Shown: one piece after another, positions 1-10,600 of the stretch
Layout of the letters: the number at the start of each line of letters is the position of its first letter
Position numbering within the stretch: position 1 is the first letter of the stretch
Origin: Rattus norvegicus
Taxonomy: Eukaryota > Chordata > Mammalia > Rodentia > Muridae
Direction of reading: 5' to 3'
Assembly: GCF_036323735.1 (NCBI RefSeq)
Contig: NC_086034.1
Span: forward strand, 16,965,501-17,029,500
DNA: 64,000 nucleotides
The notes under the pieces: model-generated
Database searches by the model: none
What the model saw: only the letters and a program-made list of their open reading frames with translations
What the model was told of the DNA's origin: nothing
Translations under genes and position numbers: made by a program

Positions 1-770
1 GAGTCACGTCTTACCTGCTGATTTCTTTCTATTCACAAGAAAACAGTGCTGGAAAATGATTGGCTTGGACAGCAAACGGTGAGGCATTTGCTTAACTCGC
101 CTTCTCCCTTCCATCTCAGTTGTTCAAAGAATGGACCCTGGAGGGCACGTTCTTTCTCACGCATGCCCAACCCTCAGATACTACAAAGTTCAAGTTTGAG
201 ACCTACGCAATGTAGTTACACAAAATATATATTGCAACACCCAAAATCAGAGCTGCCTTGGAGTACCTGGATTGGACTCTTGTGATTGTCAAAAGTACTA
301 TCTAACTTTCTGGTAGGCGTGGTAGCGTGTGGCTACAATTCTTAGCACAATGAGTTCCTGGACTACGTAGAGAATCTCTCTCTCTCCTTCTCTTCTCTCT
401 TTCCCTCTTCTTCCCCATCCTTTCATTCTGGTGGATTGTACCTAGCACCTTATACATACCAGCCAGCTCTCTAACACAGAAATATAGTTTCAGCTCTTCC
501 TTAAGACTTTTATTTGTCAGACTGGCTTTCAACTTTCCATGTAGCCCAGGCTTCCAAACTTAGTGCATCTCCCTTTTAATTTATTGACAAGACATGCAAG
601 CCTTACAAATAAGCCTGCTGATTATGAGAGTTATTAGACTATGGAGTCTCTTCGCATCAAATGTAAACAATCTCAGTGTCCTCTGATTTGGCTTTGGGAA
701 CCAGCAAAGCTGGCAAACGTAGAGGACCTCACTGAGGATATTGAGGACATATTGATTATTAAATAATCTT
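1..770. other. Left flank, no gene recognised
   Basis: This is non-coding sequence downstream of the visible Dydc2 exons. It is probably a Dydc2 intron, since that gene runs leftward out of the window. It holds a short pyrimidine-rich stretch near 377-420 and no exon I can support. A weak minus-strand splice-site pair near positions 15-48 is recorded among the rejected items. Confidence 0.4.
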
Positions 771-991
771 GGGCTGGAGAGATGGCTCAGCGGTTAAGAG
801 CACTGACCGCTCTTCCAGAGGTCCTGAGTTCAAATCCCAGCAACCACATGGGGGCTCACAACCATCTGTAATGAGATCCGATGCCCCCTTCTGGTGTGTC
901 TGAAGACAGCTACAATGTTCTTATAAATAAGTAAATCTTATAAACAAACAAATAAATACATCTTTAAAAAAATACTAAAAAAAAAAAAAAA
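771..991 (+). repeat. B2 SINE
   Basis: The element begins with the B2 head GGGCTGGAGAGATGGCTCAG and keeps the RNA polymerase III box-B-like segment GAGTTCAAATCCCAGCA. It ends in an A-rich tail with AATAAA-like runs. Its length is close to full size for a rodent B2. Confidence 0.9.
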
Positions 992-1629
992 GAAATTTAA
1001 GACATCTTGTCTGGTGTCAATCCCAGTATTGTAGTTGAGTGAATTTTCTAATTCTGTGTGAAATGGCACAGCTTTTAGGGGTTTGTAGAAAAGACTGTGG
1101 GATACTCAAGTTCTGACTGCCAATCTGAAGAGGGCAGAGTTGCTGTCAACTGGAGTTGGTAACTGATGTCTGCATTACGTACGTCATAGAGGGCATGCCT
1201 GACGCTTGACACACAGATAGTCATAATCTAGAGATAAAATACTAAATGGAATAACTATAATGTATCAAATATATCCATCGACAATCATATCTAGTTTCTG
1301 AAAACTTTGGAATGTTTTTAGGGGGCTCTAAGGAACTCGAATGAAAAAGTATTTTAAATCTGAAGTTCTTAAAGCCAGCTGTATTCATGACATTTTCTAA
1401 AATCTAAAATTTAAATTTGCCTTTTCACATTCATTTTTTTTTCTATTTTCAAGGATTCTGTGGGCAAGATGTCAACGGGAGTCACTTACTATGCCTAGTG
1501 TGTGTGGCTCTGAGGGACAAGCAGGCCCCGGGTAGCTTCAGTATGCTTTACCCTGTGCTAGGCACCTTGAGGAATTTCTGACCCCTGGCTGAGAGAGGCC
1601 GAGCTGACTTTTCCACTCCTCCTTCCTAC

Positions 1630-1752
1630 CTGGTGACGCTTTTCACACTTCTGCTTAATCTGATAGCTTCCTTCTTTCAGTGTTGCTGTAGCTTTTGCTT
1701 CCTTGGAGTTGCTGTCATGCACTTCTTGAAGTTGTAGCTCCTCTTGCTTTTT
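1630..1752 (-). CDS. Dydc2: Dydc2 coding exon 2
   Basis: This 123-nt (41-codon) phase-0 exon lies between a CTGCAG acceptor and a CAG|GTAGGA donor. It encodes a charged helix beginning KKQEELQLQEVHD and ending KCEKRHQ, which aligns with the segment after the DPY30 motif in human DYDC2 as I remember it. Reading past the donor continues open for some codons, but those residues look intronic. Confidence 0.82.
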
Positions 1753-2223
1753 CTGCAGGAATACGAGAAAGACCAATCAGGTCACATCCCTTAGAAGGGA
1801 GCTTTCCCTCATCTGAGGCAGGCCTGGGCTGATGAAGCCTACTGAACTTCCGATTGCAAGCATTAGCTAGCAGTAACTGCAAACCCAACCCCACAACCCA
1901 CTGAGCTAGATTTCCTCCCCCCCCCCCAGTCCTCATATTTCAGATACAGCTAGGACATCTCAATCCTCAGAAGGCATATGAGTCAAACACCCCCGGGCCA
2001 GCTCAGGACTGTGACTTGGATTCCAAGTTGTTCTGAGCAAGCCGCACCCTCCCTCAGCAGACCCAGTGCACAACACCTTCTCTTCAGCTTTGGTTATATT
2101 CCTGTGATGGTAAAGCCAGTGAGCCAGGTACTCTATTGGGTCATTTGGCTGCACCCTTGCCACCTCTGCCAGTGCCTGGGTCAGGGTGTTTCCAAAGCAT
2201 TTCTTCAGGTAAGCAGTTTCCAT
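1630..2223 (-). CDS. Dydc2: Dydc2, first two coding exons (partial gene)
   Basis: This is the 5' coding part of a DPY30-domain-containing protein, read right to left. Two exons join in frame: 2223 down to 2077 (49 codons) and 1752 down to 1630 (41 codons). The protein starts METAYLKKCFGNTLTQALAE and continues with VARVQPNDPIEYLAHWLYHH, a typical DPY30 dimerisation motif (residues about 14-43). A charged Lys/Glu/Gln-rich helical stretch follows (residues 45-90). The introns are GT-AG. DPY30 motifs form a helical dimer that docks an amphipathic helix of a partner protein. Family members act in chromatin complexes and in axonemal radial spokes; the ciliary role for this gene is inferred. The remaining exons must lie left of the recognisable part. 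It diverges from Dydc1, its paralogue on the other strand. Confidence 0.88.
2077..2223 (-). CDS. Dydc2: Dydc2 coding exon 1 (start codon, DPY30 motif)
   Basis: This 147-nt exon has its ATG at 2223-2221 and ends with ...AEEK immediately before a GT donor (GTGTTG on the minus strand). The acceptor is just upstream of the ATG, so a separate 5'UTR exon must exist to the right. It contains the whole DPY30 motif, including the RVQPNDPIEYLA core. Its length and phase match Dydc1 coding exon 1 exactly. Confidence 0.88.
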
Positions 2224-2561
2224 GCTGGGGACCTGGGAAACACCAAATCGGATACTCTAATTACAAACACAATCTAACTTTTAAAGTAGGTCCATTCTCA
2301 CAAGTTAGGTTTGTTCCAGGAAAAATAAGAAATATTTTTGGATCACACTTAGTATTAGCTTTCCGTTAATGTAACGAAATGCTTGATCTCATCAACTAAA
2401 GAGGGAAAGGCTTGGCTCTATGGACATTTGGTCCCATCTCTTTTGGCTTGTAAGAAAGGGTATATGGTAGGTAAGACCAGCCCACTTTAGGAAAAGGATG
2501 GAAAGAAAGAAAGGAGGAAAAGAGAAAGGGAGGGACATACACTCCCAACCCCTCCCTTACA

Positions 2562-2564
<3 letters not shown>

Positions 2565-2612
<48 letters not shown>

Positions 2613-2629
2613 GAGAGAGAGAGAGAGAG
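2565..2629. repeat. (GA)n microsatellite
   Basis: About 65 bp of GA dinucleotides with one interruption (GAAC), lying about 340 bp upstream of the Dydc2 start codon. It accounts for the Leu/Ser-rich open frame on the minus strand here. Confidence 0.95.
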
Positions 2630-2879
2630 CTCTTCAATGGTTTGACCCAATGACCTAATTTCCTTCCACTAGGCTCCCTGTCTTAGGCTTTCTGTCTTAA
2701 GGACTCTGCTTTTTCCCAGTATTGCCACATCCACAAACACGCTTTTAGCATGTGACCATTTGGGGGAATCTTTAAGATCTGAATCACAACATTGTGCCAC
2801 TGGTTCCCAAGATGGGCACTTACCTTACAATGAAAGATACACTCAGTATATTGTCAAGAGTCTCTGGAGTATTTCCCTC

Positions 2880-3056
2880 ATTTTTTTTTGTTTGTTTGTT
2901 TGTTTTTGTTTTTTGTTTTTTTGGGGGGGGTTGGTTTTGTTTTTGTTGGTTTTTGAGACAGGGTTTCTTTGTATTAGCCCTGGCTGTCCTGGAACTCACT
3001 TGGTAGAAGAGAATGGCCTCAAGCTCAGAGATCTGCCTGCTTCTGCCTGCCTCTGA
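2880..3056 (-). repeat. B1 SINE with T/G-rich tail
   Basis: The plus strand shows a T-rich tail (2880-2955), then GAGACAGGGTTTCTTTGTAT and CTGGCTGTCCTGGAACTCAC. These are the reverse complement of a 7SL-derived B1 SINE. The 5' end of the element looks truncated near 3056. Confidence 0.85.
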
Positions 3057-3639
3057 AACTGAGAGAACATGGCAGTAGATGTTAAGATTCTTCTCTGCAT
3101 TTATTACAGGTTGTTATGGATTTTGTGTTGTCTAGATGGGCAAATTATATAATATCAGTTGCCTCAGAGGATATTGTGTGATGTGTTCTTTCATGTGGCA
3201 ACTTAATGGAATTCAAGAGAGTGTATGGTGGCCGGATGCACTGGGCTGCCACAGACTTGGGATGTGTATGCCTGGCATGGTGGAAACCAGCCAAGACAGC
3301 TGCGAGTGAGGGTGGGGCGGTCTGACAGGGTGCCATGTTGGAATGGCTCAAGGACAGCAGGTCAGAAAGTAGATGGGGACAGCATGGAGCTGCTGAGATA
3401 ATTAGTGCTAGTTCCAATGGCCCACTGGAGCCAGAACAATCAAGAGAGTGTGACTGCCTGGGTATGCGCAGGAACCAGTTCCAGCGTGTTTTAATTTTTC
3501 CTGCAACACAAGCCTGATGGTGAAGACATCTAGTCATTTAGGAGCCCAGTGCAAGATGATCAACGGCTCAAAGTCTTCCTAGGTGGCAGACCAACTTCAA
3601 GTGTCTTGGCACCTTAGTAAGACCCTGTTTCAAAGTGCA

Positions 3640-3720
3640 ACATTCTCAGGGGCATAGTTCAGTGGTAGCGCACTTGGCTGGCATACACCATGCTCCAGTT
3701 TCATTCTCAATACTGCAAGG
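3640..3720 (+). repeat. Old ID-like (tRNA-Ala-derived) SINE fragment
   Basis: GGGGCATAGTTCAGTGGTAG followed by a CGCACTTGGCTGGCATA segment resembles the ID or tRNA-Ala head, but with many substitutions. A B1-like 3' end (GTAAGACCCTGTTTCAAAG) lies just upstream, so this may be part of a B4-type composite. Confidence 0.5.
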
Positions 3721-4460
3721 AGAACAAGAGGAGGAGGAGAAAGAGGGAGAAGAGATAGAGACAGCTGCACAGAGAAAACTTTCGACTAAAGCGTAAAGCA
3801 GGAAAGGGTGCCATGTTGGAATCTAAGCATAGCGAGACCAAAGCCCAGAAAGGCAAACCTGAAATCCTGTAACTCCATGTCTACTAGCGTAGTAGCATTA
3901 TAATGGAAGTTAAGGGCTGGGCAGTCTCTTGTCTACGCCTGCCTGGCTGCAGTCCACGTGGCCTCTCTCTGGGACTAGCTCACCTGTCCACATTTCTGGC
4001 ATCTCTGGGTCCTCCCCCACTTCACCCTCACAGCCTCAGATATTGCCCTCTCTGGAGCTGCCTGCAGGGATTCTGTCCTGTCACACACTACCTGGTCTTC
4101 CAGGGCCTCCTTTGAGTTTTAAGTGGAAGCCTTCACGACCCTACAGCCCATCCATTCTGTATGCCTGAAAGACCAACATGACATGGGCAAAACCACAATT
4201 ACAGAACCGAGTAGTATGGGGGGTGTGGGGGGTCCACTTGGATCAGAACTGCAGACGACTGGATGTTTAAATACAGGGAAATGAGTCATGAAAAAGTAAT
4301 TCCTTGGGCTTCCTGTGTTCCCAGAGCTATGCAACTCCATGACTTCGTCAATCATGTTTTGAAATCTTTGATGTATAGAGCATCGTTGACTCTTGAGATG
4401 CCTTCAAAGGATCCTTTCAATTGTGCCGATGTGAGATATCTGTCCACTTCTTTTTCTTTG
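3721..4460. other. Intergenic, nothing recognised
   Basis: Purine-rich at the left end (about 3720-3760), otherwise mixed sequence with short open frames on both strands. None has splice signals or recognisable domains. Confidence 0.3.
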
Positions 4461-4461
4461 G

Positions 4462-4590
4462 GGCTGGGGGTAGGGGACAGCAGAGACAGCATCTCTGTAG
4501 ACAAGGCTGACCTCAAGTTCATAGAGATCCACCTTCCTTAGCCTCCTCAAACCCCCGAGTGCTGTGAGTCACGGTGTGCCCACCACTAAG
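4462..4590 (-). repeat. Degenerate B1 SINE
   Basis: AGACAGCATCTCTGTAGACA, the segment CTGACCTCAAGTTCATAGAG, and a CCGAGTGCTG-like end match a decayed B1 in reverse complement. Confidence 0.6.
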
Positions 4591-5791
4591 GATGTGACTT
4601 CCCTGGCAATTACCTCCTGCTTGGCTGTGACTGTAGAGACTCTCCTCTCCTCCTCTGTTGGGGATTTGCTTATATTATGTTAACTGGGTTTCCAAATTCA
4701 CAGGAATTTGCACATCTGGTGTGTGTGAGACTCTGAGGGTCCCTTCCTCCAGCTGGTTCTAATGGGTAAATGAAGTTGCCGGTGACCAAGGGCTGAGCAG
4801 GGAAGCAGAAGCAGGACTTTGAGACTTAAGATTTCCTGGGCAAGGGAATCACAGGAAGGAGGAGGATTTGGGAATCAGCAGCCCAGGAAAGGAATTGGAT
4901 GCAGGCTCGAGAGCTGTGGAAAACAGAGACCCGGGGGCCTCTCCCCCGATTGGGTCTGGATAGCAAAGATAAAATATAGGCTTTTAGTAAGTAATGGTTT
5001 AGAAGTATTGGAGGGGAGGCATTAGCTACATAGAAGTTTGAGAGGGGTCCAGCCATTGAGCTGTTTAAGGCGTATTAAAATAAAAGGCTGTGTGTGTGCG
5101 TGCACTGTGTACGTGCATGTGTGTCTTTCATTTGAGAATCCAGAGCACTTTGGCTAGTGGCAAGGAACCCACGCCACAGCCACTGGCAGGACGATTTGAG
5201 TAGTGTTAATAATTAATGCAACACTCCTTCAACTGCAAGCTCTTCGAATCTTTCTTCTTTACTTTTCACTCCCCAATCTCATGGTAAACCTGGCAATAAA
5301 CAGCCTGCAGTACTTAGCCTGAATGCTGGACTGTCTGAAAACTTCTCCTGCCAGGTTAGTCCTACATCTAAACTCCGTCTCATGTAAAATTGCCGGGCAT
5401 GGACAAATGCAGACAAGCAGTTTGCCAGAATACAACACAAAGGGCCTCCAGTCGAGTTCTCAGTAAGAGCTTCTCTCTACCCGAACCTCAGGAACCTGTC
5501 TGTGGGCTCCACACTGTCTTCACATTCTTAGTGTCAGGTCCAAAGAAAGCTCCACTTCCCCAAATTCCCATGGCTTCTATTAACTCACCAAGGCACTTGC
5601 TGGCCTCCAGCCTCCCTCAGTGTCACAAGCACCTGTCACACACTTCAAAGTCCAGCCTCCTCTTCTCACCTCCTCCCCTACCTGAACTCCCCCAGCTCAC
5701 AGCTCCCTCCCCGTCTTAGGTACTCATTCTTCTTATAACTCTGCTTTTTCAGCTATGTGCTCTCTTTCTCCTGCCTTCTCCTCATGTTCGT

Positions 5792-5847
<56 letters not shown>

Positions 5848-8030
5848 CCCACCCCTCTCCTCTTATCTCTCTGCTCCTGCTTCTCTAATGGCCAGGTCCA
5901 GTCAACTACTTCTTCTTGTTCAGCCTACTTCTTTCTCTCTATGCTCTGGACTCTGCAGATACTTCTGGCTGCTCTCTCCCTCCATCTACAATGAAACCCT
6001 CCCCTTACCCACACCATCAATCAGTCATATCTTCAGTTTATATCCTTATTAGTACTCTGGTCTTCTGAGCCCTTGCTACAACTGCCCATCGAGTTCTGCT
6101 TATAGCACTGTAGGCCTGCTTCTCCAAAATTTTCAAGTTCCAAAGATTTCTGAAGCACATTAGCAAGTCATCAGAGCGATAAGCCTGACTTCATGGTGCC
6201 GATTTTCTGTATCAGCAAACTTAATGTTGCTATTACAGAAAGGCTAAGATAATCAACTAAAGAGACAAGGTTTACTTTTGCCCAAGCCTTCATATTTACT
6301 TGGCTTCATTGATTTGGGGCCTTTGGAAAGCAGAAGAAACCTCAGGGTGTGGAGTAACATATGAGGACAAAGCTGCTACCTCAGGAAAATAAGGAGAGAG
6401 AGAATAAAGGGTCAGAATCCTGCAGTTCCCTTCAGGGCACGCTCTACTGATACAGCTTCCTCCAGTAGACCCTACCCATTAAAGACTCCATCAGCCTCCA
6501 GCAATACTACACGTACAAACCGATGGCATGACTGTCCATAGTATGGGTCAGGGAAGGCTCTTATTGTAGATAGGAGAGAGAGAACAGCCAGAGGCATCTG
6601 GAAATGTTAGGAGCAGAGAGGCTGGGGAGAGACAGAGAAAGAAGCAGACTGAACGTGGCCAGTGGACTGGACCTGGCCGGGAAAGAAGCAGGAGCAGGGC
6701 ATGGGAGAGGAGGACACAGTGGGGCAGGAAACGTATACCAAGATTAGCAGGGTTATAAGGAGAATGAGTAGCTGGGGGAAGGGAAGCCCATGATGGAGTT
6801 TAGGGTAGGAGAGAAGGTGAGAAGACCTTGGATGCTAGCATGAACCTTGAAACACTACGTGTGACACTGAGGGAGCCTGGAGGCCAGTATGCACTTTGGT
6901 ATGCTAATAGGCACCACATTCTGCCAGTGATAAGGGAACATACTTTTTTTGGTAGAGAGGAATTGGCTTTGGCTTCACAAGTTCCTGCAGCATGCTGGCT
7001 CTTAACAAGCACCACAAGTTCTCCTATAGTTCAAGCTGGACCCATTTCTGGATACTCGGACTGCCTTCTGGAGTTTGAGGAACTGTGATTTCATTTGGAG
7101 CTAAAACTACAGACTGGCAACCAAGACTTTGGGGGTCACTTAAAAGATGCAAACCGTAACATTACCTTTCTTAGAATAACCAACCAAATCACCCTTGCCG
7201 ATCGCTGTTACGTTCAAGCCCGCTTCTTCAGCTTTTCAGCTAGAATACGTCAGACCAGGAGTCCCAGTGGTCATCAGTGTTGAAAGGGCCTGGCTCATTA
7301 TTAGTCAAGGGTGCTGAAGACTTTTAACCAACCCACACAATATTCCCTCTTAAGTACAGAGAAAATAAGGCCCTGGAGAGAAACTCTGTGTATACAGCAA
7401 GCTGTGCTATTGTGAGGTTGGAAGCTATTCTATGACATAGACAGCAGAGGCTCATTTACTTTACAGGGAGAGAGAAGGAGGAAGAAAATGATGGGCCTGC
7501 AAATGATGGGCCTGCCAAGCCTCATCTGACATGCAATACCACAGCACGGCTTTAGGGAGAGCGGATGATCCTGCATTTCCTAATAGGTGTCAAGAGTGGC
7601 AGATAATGTCGTCTGACACAGAAGTTGCAGTACCAGAGCAGAGCCACAGCAGCACAGAGACCTGCACCAGACAGCCCACGTCTTGGTGTTGCCACTTACA
7701 GCGGTGTGCTCGTCAGCAAGTTGCTTGGTGTCTCAGAGTCTTGGCACCTTTTAGAAAACAGAAGTAAAATACATACCTCACAATATGGAAGGAGCGAATG
7801 GAGCTACTGATCACGTGAAAGGCACTGAGCCTGGCATACAGCAAGAATTTAAGAAACAGGAGCTATTACGGAACAAGATTTTGTCAACATATGTTCCTAG
7901 CACCAAGCCTCCATATTCCCAGTTTTTCAGCTCACGACTGAATAACTAGACATTGGTATAGAAAATATAAATACATTTTACCCCTCACTGATATCAGAGT
8001 CTAGAATCGCAAATACCCCAGGAGCAGTGA
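4591..8030. other. Intergenic, no gene recognised
   Basis: The stretch contains a (CT)n tract at 5794-5845 and a Ser/Pro-rich open frame around 5390-5719 with no family resemblance. I see no exon of Dydc1, Dydc2 or another gene, although non-coding 5' exons would not be detectable this way. Confidence 0.35.
5794..5845. repeat. (CT)n microsatellite
   Basis: A 52-bp CT dinucleotide run within a wider pyrimidine-rich tract (about 5755-5880). Confidence 0.95.
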
Positions 8031-8195
8031 ATGCTGCCAGCACTCTTTGTTTCTTTGTTTTTCTCCATGAGGCGGGGTTTCACTGTGCTAGGCTTGCCAG
8101 CAACTCCCTAGGTAGCCCACCATGGTTGAACATGCTTTTTCCTGCTGATCCCTTCCCAGTGATGGATGCGAGGTGTGCACCACCATACCCAGCTG
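8031..8195 (-). repeat. Old B1-like SINE
   Basis: A decayed GAGGCGGGGTTTCACTGTGC segment and a late GTGTGCACCACCATACCC segment match the reverse complement of the ends of a B1 element. The centre is heavily diverged. Confidence 0.45.
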
Positions 8196-8499
8196 CAAAG
8201 GGGGATTAAATATTGTTCATGAATTAAGGGATCGTAGATCCTTAAGGAAAAGTTTGGCTCCAGGGTTGGGGCAAAAAAAAATATAAGCAGCCAGAGACAG
8301 TTTATTATGCCAGGAAGTAAGACTCTGACAATGTAGACACAGGAGCCATCTTGAAGGCTTATTCCAGTGCTACATTTTTGCTTCCACAGGAACCCATAAT
8401 CTCAAACCCGGAACCTGTGGATGTTATGTTGTATGATAAAGGGGGCTTTGGAATTGTGATTAAGGATCTTAAATAAGGAGTGTGTGTTATACAAGCGGG

Positions 8500-8850
8500 A
8501 CCTCTCAGTTACTTTTCTATTGGTGGTGAAGAGATACCACGATCAAGACGGTTTACAAAAGAAAGCACTTAACTTGAAGCTTTGCAGTTTTAGAGGGGGA
8601 ATCACAGCCGCCATGGGATTGGGAGCATGGGCACAAGCAGGCACGGTGCTGGAACAGTTCTCAAAAGCTTGTCTTCACGTTGGAGGTAGGGGCAGACAGA
8701 GCGAGCCTGCTGTGGACTTTTGAAACCTCAAAGTCCACCCCCAGTGACACACCTCCTCCAACAAGACATCTCCGAAGCCTTTCAAAAGAGTTGCAGCAAC
8801 TGTCAACCAAGCATTCAAATATCTGAGCCTCTCGGGCTCATTCTCACGGA
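8500..8850 (-). repeat. Rodent medium-reiteration repeat, minus orientation
   Basis: The segments GAAACCTCAAAGTCCACCCC, AGTGACACACCTCCTCCAAC and AAGCATTCAAATATCTGAGC are the diagnostic middle of a widespread rodent interspersed repeat. I recognise the family by sight but will not give it a Repbase name with confidence. Confidence 0.6.
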
Positions 8851-9452
8851 AAGCGCCACATAGGCACAGCTGTAATTGCCAGAGGTGTCAGTAAGGCCAG
8901 ACGTGGAGGGTGGCAGAGTGACAAAACACATGGAAGAAGGAGCATGAAAGTCAAGATCATGTCCAGAGACAGCTTCTAGAAGTCAGAAGACAGGGAAACG
9001 GAACATACAGAAGGGTTTGTGTGGATTAAGTTTTCCACATCCCTGCTGCTTCATGTGATCGGACGAGGAGTTGTTGTTTGGTGAAGTGCAACTTCCGATA
9101 TCTTAGATTGAATATATGTGTGGCTCGACGAAATCCCCAGTGCAACCCCCAGTCACTGATCCTCTCGCTATTCTCGTAGAATCCCAGCACAGAATCACCA
9201 ATGCACTGCCAGAGCGTCTCTCCATGCCTGGATTACTGAGTGACTGCTGCACTGCTTAAACGCGACAAGCCCTCTGAGGATACCACCCCTGGCACTTGTC
9301 CCACATTCAGTACCGAGTAAAGATGTCTGAGTGCTCTGATGTTGGGGGCGGGTGGGCAAAGGAAGGGCTCAGACTCTGTTGATCCATCAGCGTCCCTTCT
9401 TGCATTTATGCAAGCCTCTACCACCGAGCAATGCCAGGCCCATTGTTTGCTT

Positions 9453-9822
9453 TTTGTTGCTCTGGTAAACACTATGACCCGGGGGGAGGGGGGAAGAATT
9501 TATTTGGTTTACAGATTACACTCAGTCTATCATCAAGGAAAGCCAAGCCAGCAACGCAATGGGAGAGTGAGCGTGAAACAGTAACCATGAAAGGAAGGCT
9601 TTCGTTCTCTGGCTGATTCGGCTACCTTTTCTACACAGCCCAAGCCTGCCTTCTCAGGGACAAGCACTCCCCATAGTGGACATATGCCCATAATTAGCAA
9701 CCAAGAAAATGCCTCCCAGACACGCCCACGAGTCAATCTGATGGAGACAATTCTTCATTTGAGATTTCCTGCCCCCAGGTATATCTAGGTTTGTGTCACA
9801 TTGACAAGAACTAACCACGCAC
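9453..9822 (-). repeat. Rodent medium-reiteration repeat, minus orientation
   Basis: It starts near TTGTTGCTCTGGTAAACACT and ends with GTGTCACATTGACAAGAACT. These correspond, in reverse complement, to the two ends of the repeat split at 26965-27890. A G-rich interruption lies at 9480-9493. Confidence 0.6.
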
Positions 9823-9888
9823 ACCAGGGGAGAGTGCAAGCTAGAGCCTGGTGGAGGGTGTCTTTGGGCTAGCTGAAGTTGCTTGTGT

Positions 9889-9968
9889 GTGAGTTCACTC
9901 TGATATTTTGGTTGTGAGCCTAGCCTTTAACGGCTGAGCCATCTCTCCAGCCCGTGAGTTCACTCTGA
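9889..9968 (-). repeat. 50-bp B2 head insertion with 15-bp target duplication
   Basis: A 50-bp insert (9904-9953) reads, in reverse complement, GGGCTGGAGAGATGGCTCAG, the 5' head of a B2 SINE, and then stops. It is flanked by perfect direct repeats GTGAGTTCACTCTGA at 9889-9903 and 9954-9968. It is therefore a complete retroposition event of only the B2 head. Confidence 0.8.
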
Positions 9969-10139
9969 AAGGTCTTAAAATTACCAAGCCAACAAGCCTG
10001 CAGCCTTGAAAGTGTCTCTCCTGACTTCAAAGATCTGCTGCTCCACAAGGCTCCTATCTAAGAAGAGTCCCCGTGTCTGCTGGGTTCCTCCCGCTGTTTC
10101 TCCACAGTGTTTCCTTTCCCATAAATCTGGTTCTCCCAT

Positions 10140-10600
10140 CTGCGTGCCCCCTCCCCTACAGTGCGCGTTCCTGGCTCTATCGAGAGTGCACCCCCTCCCC
10201 TAGAGTGCGAATTCTCCTTTCATTTCCCTTTGCCTCCACTACTTGGGCTGCAATGGAACCTTAGCTCTACACTAGAGCGTGCTCTCGTTGCCAGGCAACG
10301 GGACGCGACTCACTGGCGTGTGGCCAGAACGTGCATCGGATGCGTGCACCAAGGAGGCTGGAGCGTTTTCCTTCGAACCGGCCCTCTAGTGTCTCTGCAG
10401 AAGCAGTTCTAAAATTTTCACCTTGAGAGTCAAGTAGGTCTCAACTCAGAATCCGAGGGAGGGTTAGTTCTCCTGTAAGAGCCTTTGGAGCGCAAGGACT
10501 CCTTCTCCTTCCTCCTCTCTTCCGGCTCCTCCTCTTTCTCTTCTTCCTCCCCCCCTCCTTCTCCCGCCCTCTAGCCACCCAATAGGAAAACTAATCTAAG
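10140..10600. promoter_or_regulatory. Candidate shared Dydc1/Dydc2 promoter region
   Basis: This is the only CpG-containing, locally GC-rich, apparently repeat-free stretch between the divergent Dydc2 and Dydc1 start codons. It contains a perfect X-box palindrome (10287-10299), a CTCF-like motif (10377-10391), a pyrimidine-rich tract (about 10500-10575) and a CCAAT box (10579-10583). No TATA box is evident, as is usual for cilia-gene promoters. Transcription start sites and 5'UTR exons cannot be placed from sequence alone, so the promoter call is inference. Confidence 0.5.
10287..10299. promoter_or_regulatory. X-box (RFX-factor site)
   Basis: GTTGCCAGGCAAC is a perfect inverted repeat of the RFX half-site GTTGCC with a 1-bp centre. 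RFX2 and RFX3 drive motile-cilia and sperm-flagellum genes through such sites. It lies between two divergent genes that encode DPY30-motif proteins. Confidence 0.75.

Noticed and set aside
15..48. Possible 34-nt minus-strand exon between TTTTCCAG and GTAAGA
   Set aside because: The splice sites are good and the phase is open, but the encoded residues do not resemble the DYDC2 tail and the exon is very short.
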